NCBI GenBank assembly: GCA_034667465.1 | Contig: JAXDJV010000013.1 | Location: forward strand, 299,235-363,234 | Source of the DNA: JAOBAU01 sp034667465 | GTDB lineage: Bacteria; Acidobacteriota; Thermoanaerobaculia; Gp7-AA8 | Direction of reading: 5' to 3' | DNA length: 64,000 nt | Shown: in pieces, positions 41,852-47,334 of the stretch | How the letters are laid out: every line of letters begins with the position of its first letter | Numbering within the stretch: position 1 is the stretch's first letter | Made by a program: the position numbers and the translations under genes | Notes under the pieces: generated by a model | The model's input: the letters and a program-made list of their open reading frames with translations, nothing else | What the model was told of the DNA's origin: nothing | The model's database searches: none

Positions 41852-42633
41852 ACGACGCCGCGCAGCGGCTGCTCGACACCGCACGACGCGGCGAGCTGCA
41901 TCACGCCATCATTCTGCACGGACCGGCGCGCGACGAGCTGCGCGCGCTGTCGGTCTCGATCGCGAAGGCGCTCAACTGTCCGAACGGCACGGCCGGCGAC
42001 AATTGCGAGACGTGCCAGCGCATCGATCGCCGCACGCATCCCGACGTCCACTTCGTCGAAGTGGCAGGCGAGAAGAAGATGATCTCCGTCGAGCAGATCC
42101 GCGAGCTGATCGCCGAAGCATCGCTCCGGCCGTACGAAGGTCGCACGAAGGTCTTCATCATCGATCCGGCCGATGGACTGAGCGTCGGCGGCTCGAACTC
42201 GCTGCTGAAAACGCTCGAGGAGCCGGTCAGCGATACGACGTTCATTCTGCTCACCCGTTCGGCCGATCTGCTGCTGCCAACGATCCGCTCCCGCTCGCAG
42301 CCGTTTCAGCTCGGAGGGATCGAGCCGCGCGATGCCGAGCTGGAGCAGGCGATCATCGGCGGGCTCACCCGTTTCGTCGAAGAGAGGGACGGCGCCGCCC
42401 TACTCGGCGTCGCCGCGCTGGTGGCGTCACACGATCCGGTCCAGGACGCGATGGCGCTCCTCGGCAACGTGCTCTGCGAAGCGGTCGCGAGCGATCGATT
42501 TCCTTCAGTTCCGCCGGAAAAGCTGCTCGCCGCGGCGGACGGAACGATGGCTGCGATGCGCTGGCTGACGGTGAATGCCGACGCACGAATGCTGGTCGAG
42601 CAGGCGCTGGCGCAACTGGTCGTGTCCGGCTGA
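41848..42633 (+). CDS. holB: DNA polymerase III delta' subunit
   Basis: 261 residues, clamp-loader subunit. HHAIILHGPARDELRALSVS occupies the P-loop position but lacks the GKT, as expected for delta'. The zinc-module Cys residues are CPNGTAGDNCETCQR. Others are HPDVHFVEVAGEKKMISVEQ, IRELIAEASLRPYEGRTKVF, SLLKTLEEPVSDTTFILLT (SRC-like region) and PTIRSRSQPFQL. Overlaps tmk by 4 bp. The C-terminal domain is short compared with E. coli (334 residues). Confidence 0.93.
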   Translation: MNDAAQRLLDTARRGELHHAIILHGPARDELRALSVSIAKALNCPNGTAGDNCETCQRIDRRTHPDVHFVEVAGEKKMISVEQIRELIAEASLRPYEGRTKVFIIDPADGLSVGGSNSLLKTLEEPVSDTTFILLTRSADLLLPTIRSRSQPFQLGGIEPRDAELEQAIIGGLTRFVEERDGAALLGVAALVASHDPVQDAMALLGNVLCEAVASDRFPSVPPEKLLAAADGTMAAMRWLTVNADARMLVEQALAQLVVSG

Positions 42634-42665
42634 GCCGGCTGACACCTGTTCGTCACAAGTTCTGT

Positions 42666-42682
42666 CGAACGAAAAGGGTTCG
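42666..42682 (+). other. Short inverted repeat after holB
   Basis: CGAAC and GTTCG arms around GAAAAGG, 33 bp past the holB stop. No T-tract follows, so its role as a terminator is doubtful. Confidence 0.3.
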
Positions 42683-42699
42683 TCAGTCGTATACATCGG

Positions 42700-42713
42700 T
42701 GAATGGCCATTCA
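42700..42713. promoter_or_regulatory. 14-bp perfect palindrome, possible operator
   Basis: TGAATGGCCATTCA is a perfect palindrome in the non-coding region after holB. It lies just upstream of a possible promoter (TTGACC at 42728-42733 with TATCTT at 42751-42756). No regulator is identifiable. Confidence 0.35.
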
Positions 42714-42727
42714 GTGCGGCACCCGTT

Positions 42728-42756
42728 TTGACCGAACGACCGTTTTGTTATATCTT
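42728..42756 (+). promoter_or_regulatory. Possible promoter upstream of the candidate ncRNA
   Basis: TTGACC at 42728-42733 and TATCTT at 42751-42756 are 17 bp apart. The region is noticeably more AT-rich than the surroundings. A GATAAT at 42848-42853, 28 bp before the structured segment, is an alternative -10 box but has no good -35 partner. Confidence 0.35.
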
Positions 42757-42880
42757 GACGGCGTTTCCGAAACCGGCGCTTATCTGTCTCAAACTCAACG
42801 GCTTGTCACATTGCTGTTACCATGAGAAAGTTTTCACAAAGTGGTGCGATAATCCCCGGTGTCACGATGCTTATTACTTT

Positions 42881-43054
42881 TACTGGATGGGCAGGCGAGA
42901 ATCAGCTTTCTGCTTCAACAGCCTGCCTGAGTACTTCCGCTTCGAGTTCTTCTTTGAACCTTACCGATCCCAATTCTCACCTCTGAGCTGTCCCGTCGGC
43001 CCCATCCAGTAGATTTCCCGCGACCCCGCCGCAACCCGGCGGGGTCGTTTTTTT
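42881..43054 (+). ncRNA. Candidate structured non-coding RNA with intrinsic terminator
   Basis: A closing stem TACTGGATGGG (42881-42891) pairs perfectly with CCCATCCAGTA (43001-43011). Inside, GGCAGGC (42890-42896) pairs with GCCTGCC (42921-42927), enclosing a further hairpin GAATCAG-CTTT-CTGCTTC with one mismatch. GAGAAT (42897-42902) can instead pair with ATTCTC (42973-42978). Ten bases after the closing stem comes a strong GC-rich hairpin followed by T7. An ORF spans the region, but its translation is Phe/Cys-rich and unlike any neighbour protein. The next gene is convergent, so this is a stand-alone transcript and not a riboswitch. I could not match it to 6S, SRP, RNase P or tmRNA by eye. 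Confidence 0.6.
43022..43054 (+). terminator. Intrinsic terminator of the candidate ncRNA
   Basis: GACCCCGCCG pairs with CGGCGGGGTC around a CAACC loop, followed by G and seven T. The best intrinsic terminator in the window. Confidence 0.9.
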
Positions 43055-43069
43055 GCGGCCACAGCCGGC

Positions 43070-43163
43070 GTCATCCCGAGCGTAGCGAGGGATCGGGGCG
43101 GGAGGGGCACGCAACAGTTAACCGCCCCTCCCGCCCCGATCCTTCGCTAACGCTCAGGATGAC
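43070..43163. repeat. Palindromic intergenic repeat, copy 5
   Basis: Nearly perfect 94-bp palindrome: GTCATCCCGAGCGTAGCGAG with GGATCGGGGCGGGAGGGGC against GCCCCTCCCGCCCCGATCC and ending CTAACGCTCAGGATGAC. It separates the ncRNA terminator from the GerMN gene. Arms differ at only a few positions (C/T, G/A). Confidence 0.9.
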
Positions 43164-43181
43164 TGGGGGGACTGGCGGGGA

Positions 43182-43709
43182 CTACCGGTGAATCCAGGCG
43201 GGATTCGGTTTGAGCGCGCGGCCGATGTCGATGTGACCGGCCAGCGTCTCGGCGGGCGTTCCGTTGATCAGGATCCGGACGCGCTTCGTCTCCGGGAAAT
43301 TCGTCGTGATGGTCTGCACGACGGACCAGGCGGCCATCAATTCTTCATGCGTGCCGGTGCCCCATCCGGACGTCAGGGTGGCGCCGCCGAGGTCGACGAA
43401 CGCGGTGCCGTCAGGAAGGAGATACGCGCCGCGGACGACGGTGTCGGCCGGGAAAATTCGCGGAATGCTCGTGTTCGCGGAGCCTTTGAACAGCTCGCGC
43501 ACGACGGCGGACATCGCGCCGGCGTGGTTCTCGGGAAGCGCGACGTTGCGCGACTCCGCGGCCAGCAGCATGTCGGGCGCTTCGAAGTAGAGCGTTACCG
43601 TCCGCACCGCGACCTTGTTCTCGACGTTAAGGTTCGTCGACAGCGGCTTCTTCTTGCACGCGCCGGCGGCGAGCGCCAGCACCAGCAGGACGACCGCGGT
43701 TTTGCGCAC
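43182..43709 (-). CDS. GerMN-domain lipoprotein
   Basis: 175 residues, GTG start sharing its last base region with the amidase stop (TAGTG). Lipobox ALAAGACKKK (Cys near residue 18) marks a lipoprotein. The GerMN domain is seen in VRTVTLYFEAPDMLLAAESR, AVVRELFKGSAN and SIPRIFPADTVVRGAYLLPD, GTAFVDLGG and VQTITTNFPETKRVRILING. GerMN domains occur with spore germination and with cell-wall proteins such as LpqB and amidases. Coupling to an amidase gene points to peptidoglycan remodelling or its regulation. Confidence 0.9.
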   Translation of the reverse strand: MRKTAVVLLVLALAAGACKKKPLSTNLNVENKVAVRTVTLYFEAPDMLLAAESRNVALPENHAGAMSAVVRELFKGSANTSIPRIFPADTVVRGAYLLPDGTAFVDLGGATLTSGWGTGTHEELMAAWSVVQTITTNFPETKRVRILINGTPAETLAGHIDIGRALKPNPAWIHR

Positions 43710-45265
43710 TACGTTCCCGTCCTGGTGGTGGTGGTCGTTGCGGTCGCCGGCGGCGGAGTCGTCGTAGTCGCCGGAGCCGCGGGCGCCGCCGGCTGAATCA
43801 CTCCGATGCGCGTTTCGTATTCGGTCTTGTAGCGATCGACGGCGCGCGTCAGCGCATCGACGACGATGTTCTGAAACGCATCGCTGTTGATCTTCGACTC
43901 TTCATCGGGATTGGTGATGAACGCCACTTCGACGAGCGCCGCCGGCATCGTCGCGCCGACCAGCACCTTGAACGGCGCCTGCTTCACGCCGCGTCCGGTC
44001 ACGCCGGTCACGCCGTTCATCTCTTCCTGAATCGACTTCGCCAGCCGCTCCGATTCGACGAGGTAATCCTGCTGCGCGAGATCCCAGAGAATCAGTTTCA
44101 GATCGCTCGACGCCGCCGGCTGCGGCGCCGCTTTCGACGCCGCGTTCTCGAGCTCCGCCGCCTTCTTCGCCAGCTCGTCCGATGCGTCGGCGGAGAGGAA
44201 GTAGGTCTCGGATCCCTTCGCGCCTTTCACGATCGCGGCGTTCATGTGGACGGAGAGAAAAAGATCGGCGTGATACTGATTCGCGATCGCCGTCCGCTGG
44301 TCGAGCGAGACGACGCTGTCATCAGTCCGGGTCAGCACGACCCTCGCTCTCAATTTGTTCGACAACGCCTCGGCGAGCTTGCGGCAAACCGCCAGCGTCG
44401 CGTCTTTCTCCATCAGTCCGCCCGGACCGATGGCGCCGACTTCGCGGCCGCCGTGCCCCGGATCGATGACGATGGTGTGGATGCCGGGAAGATCGACCGG
44501 TTTCGCCGGGCCGGACGGCGGCACGACGCCGAGCGGCGCGGCCGCACCTTTGCGCAGATCGAGAATGATCCGGAACGGATTCTCGAGCTTGTACGCGTCG
44601 CCGGCGACGTCGGGCGCGGTCAGCAGAATCTTCAGGTCGGTGCCGGCGAAAACGACCTTCGCGACGTTCGCATCTTCGAACGCCTGCTCGACGAACGGCG
44701 GGCGAATCGGCGACTTGAAGCGCACCGTGTACGCGCCCTGCTCCTTGATGATCGCGTAGTCGACCGGCGCCGTGGTCGTCACGACGATCTTCGAGATTCC
44801 CTGAATGTTCGCGACCGATACCTGCACGCCGACGGCGTTGTGCTGCTGCGGGCGGATCGTCAGCACGCGCGCCGCCCCATCCCACAGCACTTCCTGATCG
44901 GAAGCGCGGCTCAGGAAGCCCTGAAAGAATTGCCACGGGACGTACGGCTTGCCGTCGATCACGATCGGCGGAACCGGCATCTCGATGAGGTCGTCGCGAA
45001 TGACGCCGAAGCGGCTGTCCGGCGCAAAGGCCGCGACGGAACTGCCGACGGTGACGCGGAAGCCGTTCGCGTCGCGCGCGATCGTTCCACTCATTGCCGT
45101 CACCACCTCTTCAGCGGAAAAGTATGTCTGTCCGTTCTGGCTGGCGGTGGTCACCGCTTTGTCGCCGGCGGGCAGGCGAAGCGTGGCCTGACTGGCCGGC
45201 TGCGCGAGAAGGAGGGAAGCGGCGGCGAGCAGCGCAATCACGAGCAGCGGGAGAAATCGTTTCAT
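43709..45265 (-). CDS. N-acetylmuramoyl-L-alanine amidase with N-terminal AMIN-like domain
   Basis: 518 residues, signal peptide MKRFLPLLVIALLAAASLLL. Residues about 25-130 resemble a copper-amine-oxidase-like/stalk domain (GQTYFSAEEVVTAMSGTIAR, PIVIDGKPYVPWQFFQGFL). AMIN-like strands follow (about 145-250). The amidase_3 domain (about 275-495) has zinc residues in IVIDPGHGGREVGAIG, GLMEKDATLAV, LFLSVHMNA and the catalytic Glu in AALVEVAFITNPDEE. A Pro/Thr-rich tail (ATTTTPPPATATTTTTRTG) ends the protein. It cleaves the amide bond between MurNAc and stem peptide in the periplasm. Confidence 0.95.
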   Translation of the reverse strand: MKRFLPLLVIALLAAASLLLAQPASQATLRLPAGDKAVTTASQNGQTYFSAEEVVTAMSGTIARDANGFRVTVGSSVAAFAPDSRFGVIRDDLIEMPVPPIVIDGKPYVPWQFFQGFLSRASDQEVLWDGAARVLTIRPQQHNAVGVQVSVANIQGISKIVVTTTAPVDYAIIKEQGAYTVRFKSPIRPPFVEQAFEDANVAKVVFAGTDLKILLTAPDVAGDAYKLENPFRIILDLRKGAAAPLGVVPPSGPAKPVDLPGIHTIVIDPGHGGREVGAIGPGGLMEKDATLAVCRKLAEALSNKLRARVVLTRTDDSVVSLDQRTAIANQYHADLFLSVHMNAAIVKGAKGSETYFLSADASDELAKKAAELENAASKAAPQPAASSDLKLILWDLAQQDYLVESERLAKSIQEEMNGVTGVTGRGVKQAPFKVLVGATMPAALVEVAFITNPDEESKINSDAFQNIVVDALTRAVDRYKTEYETRIGVIQPAAPAAPATTTTPPPATATTTTTRTGT

Positions 45266-45299
45266 AGTCGAGAGCCTGAGGGGCGCCGCGGATTATCGC

Positions 45300-46106
45300 A
45301 TGAGGCCGCGCGTGCTATCGTCCGCGGCGGTCCGCATGCTCCTCCGCATCGCTATCTTCAGCGCCGGCAAGACGCTCACCGATCCGCTGCTCGTCATCCT
45401 GACCCTCGTCGCGATTCTGCTGTTCTTCGCGGCGCGGCGAAGCTCCGGCAGCGCCCGGCGGCTGATCGTCATCTCGATGCTGCTGACGATCGCGCTCTGG
45501 CTGCTGTCGACGCCGCTCGCGTCCGGACTCGTGGTTCGCTCTCTCTTCATCGACGCGGACCCCGACAACGTGGCGCCTGACGTGATCGTCGTCGCCAGCG
45601 GCGGCGTCATTCGCGGCGCCGATCCCGAGTTCGACACGCCGTCATACTCCAGCAACGCGCGCGTCATCGCCGGCGTGCAGTGGTGGCGCGAGCATCCGCA
45701 CACGCGTCTCGTTCTCGCCGGCGCCGACACCTGGCCGGGCGGACGCTCGACGCGCTCGATCGAAGTGATGCGCGACCGCGCCATCGAGCATGGCGTGCCG
45801 CCGTCCTCGATCGAGCTGGAGACGTGGTCGACGTCGACGCGCGAGCATCCGCTCGGTCTGCTGAAACTTCGCGGGATCACGCCGAACACGCGCGTCGGCG
45901 TCGTCACTTCGGCGTGGCACATGCGCCGCGCGGTGAACGAATTTCGCCATCATTTCCGCACCGTGCTCGTCCATCCGGTGCCCTCGCACGGCGTCGCTCG
46001 AGTGTTCTATTTCAACGCGTTGCTGCCCGACGAGACGTCGCTCGCAGAGACCACTTCCGCGCTCCACGAATGGATCGGAAGCGCGTGGTACGCTCTTTCG
46101 CGATGA
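45300..46106 (+). CDS. YdcF/SanA-like (DUF218) membrane protein
   Basis: 268 residues. Two N-terminal membrane helices (LLVILTLVAILLFFAA and LIVISMLLTIALWLLSTPLA) are followed by a DUF218 domain: PDVIVVASGGVIRGADPEFD, ARVIAGVQWWREHPHTRLVL, AGADTWPGGRSTRSIEVMRD and VGVVTSAWHMRRAVNEF. DUF218 proteins of this type (ElyC, SanA) are implicated in envelope integrity and undecaprenyl-phosphate handling in E. coli. It overlaps the lipoprotein gene by ATGA, so the two form an operon. Confidence 0.9.
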   Translation: MRPRVLSSAAVRMLLRIAIFSAGKTLTDPLLVILTLVAILLFFAARRSSGSARRLIVISMLLTIALWLLSTPLASGLVVRSLFIDADPDNVAPDVIVVASGGVIRGADPEFDTPSYSSNARVIAGVQWWREHPHTRLVLAGADTWPGGRSTRSIEVMRDRAIEHGVPPSSIELETWSTSTREHPLGLLKLRGITPNTRVGVVTSAWHMRRAVNEFRHHFRTVLVHPVPSHGVARVFYFNALLPDETSLAETTSALHEWIGSAWYALSR

Positions 46107-46696
46107 AGGTCCCGGTCGCCGCGAGTCTGGTGTTGCTGTTCGTTGCCTGCAGCGGAGAGCCGCCGAAAAACGGACAGCCGGTGATGAGCGCCGAACCGGT
46201 GAGCGTCCGCGGCTGGGTCGCCGACGTCGACGGCTCGGGCGGCGACGGCAGCACGTATCGGACGGTGGAGACGGAAGCGGCGCGGCGCGCGCAACTCTTC
46301 CAGTCGATCAACGTCTACGTCGAAAACTCGCCGTACGTTTCCGGCGGCATGGCCGAGAACGGCTCGTTCCTGCTGCTCGACGTGCCGCCGGGAAAAGTGA
46401 CGGTCGTCTTTCAGGCGCCCGGCGCTCCCGCCGCCCGCCTCGTGATGCAAAACATCCCCGGCAACGCCGACGTCTTCGTCCCCGCGCTGCTGTTGAAGAA
46501 GGATGGCGTCACGCTCCTGCAGCCGAAAGAGCTGAAGGTGCGACTCGCCGCCAGCATCGACAAAGCGAAGCCGACCGGCGCCACCGCAAACATCAACGGA
46601 CAACTCGTGCCGGTGATGGAAACGCCATACGCGCAGATGGAAGATCGGCGCGACTGGCCGGCGGCGCCCTCCGTCACTCCCGCGACCGTTCGCTGA
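46103..46696 (+). CDS. Lipoprotein of unknown function
   Basis: 197 residues from the ATG at 46103. Lipobox in LVLLFVACSGEPPKNGQ. The rest shows SVRGWVADVDGSGGDG, ETEAARRAQLFQSINVYVEN, GGMAENGSFLLLDVPPGKVT and VVFQAPGAPAARLVMQNIPG, which suggests a beta-sandwich like a carboxypeptidase-regulatory domain. No family name is certain. Its coupling to the YdcF-like gene points to an envelope role. It is followed by a heptamer hairpin. Confidence 0.75.
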   Translation: MKVPVAASLVLLFVACSGEPPKNGQPVMSAEPVSVRGWVADVDGSGGDGSTYRTVETEAARRAQLFQSINVYVENSPYVSGGMAENGSFLLLDVPPGKVTVVFQAPGAPAARLVMQNIPGNADVFVPALLLKKDGVTLLQPKELKVRLAASIDKAKPTGATANINGQLVPVMETPYAQMEDRRDWPAAPSVTPATVR

Positions 46697-46701
46697 AACC
46701 T

Positions 46702-46820
46702 CGAAGGTGCTGAGAATCGAAGGTGCTGAGTGCTGAGTGCTGAGTGCTGAGTCGGAGAACGCACTACACGACCGTCGCGCTTGGACTCAGCACTCAGCAC
46801 TCTGCACTCAGCACCTTTGG
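46702..46820. repeat. Heptamer-arm hairpin element 3
   Basis: Left arm has GTGCTGA four times after two interrupted copies (46702-46753). Right arm is ACTCAGC/ACTCTGC units (46785-46815). The loop, about 30 nt, reads GGAGAACGCACTACACGACC then GTCGCGCTTGG. The loop is nearly the same as in element 4. It lies between convergent genes and ends 7 bp before the stop of the downstream gene. Confidence 0.9.
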
Positions 46821-46826
46821 AGTCAA

Positions 46827-47312
46827 TTAACGGGCAGCTGTGTATAGAAATGCTGCGTCCGATTGCTGGTGATCGACACTCAGGTCGCATTCCATTGCGA
46901 AGCTTGGCGCGGCTTCCATGCCAAGGTCGTTCGACCAGGCGAGAGGCCAGAGGTGGAACGTGTCTTCTTTGATGAGCGCGTTGCTGCTCATTGAATAGAC
47001 GCGCATCACGATGTCGGCGACGTCGTGACCATCGAGTCCGTAGAGCCGCAGCGACTGGCGCCAGTTCGGATCGATGCGCACGCCGACGAACTCCATCGTT
47101 CCCGTTTTGAAATCGCTATCGCGGACGATCGGCAGCTCGGTGAAGAAACGGCCATCGTTATCGCGATTGACCGGGCCGCTTTCGGTCCGCAGCATCAGCT
47201 GCAACTGCGCGGCGTTTTCTTTCGGCAGATAGATGAACGACGGCTGCGGCGTCGGCATCGGCGAGCTGGTGACGGCGATCGCGCTCTTCGCCGCGACTTC
47301 ACCACGTGTCAT
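46827..47312 (-). CDS. Protein of unknown function, downstream of the S9 peptidase
   Basis: 161 residues from the ATG at 47312, which follows CGGAGG at 7 nt. The longer frame starting at 47333 with TTG is less likely. Sequence blocks: PSFIYLPKENAAQLQLMLRT, FFTELPIVRDSDFKTGTMEF, VGVRIDPNWRQSLRLYGLDG, VYSMSSNALIKEDTFHLWPL. It has no signal peptide, membrane helix or recognised domain. It is 22 bp after the S9 peptidase stop and is probably co-transcribed with it. Confidence 0.65.
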   Translation of the reverse strand: MTRGEVAAKSAIAVTSSPMPTPQPSFIYLPKENAAQLQLMLRTESGPVNRDNDGRFFTELPIVRDSDFKTGTMEFVGVRIDPNWRQSLRLYGLDGHDVADIVMRVYSMSSNALIKEDTFHLWPLAWSNDLGMEAAPSFAMECDLSVDHQQSDAAFLYTAAR

Positions 47313-47334
47313 GACGACACCTCCGCGCAGCAAC

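Noticed and set aside
42575..43012. 145-codon ORF over the region after holB
   Set aside because: It has no ribosome site, starts inside holB, and its Cys/Phe/Tyr-rich translation coincides with a palindromic operator-like site and a base-paired RNA segment. Chance ORF through non-coding DNA.
46702..46820. CRISPR array
   Set aside because: Units are 7 bp, direct, without spacers, and arranged as an inverted pair; no cas gene is present.
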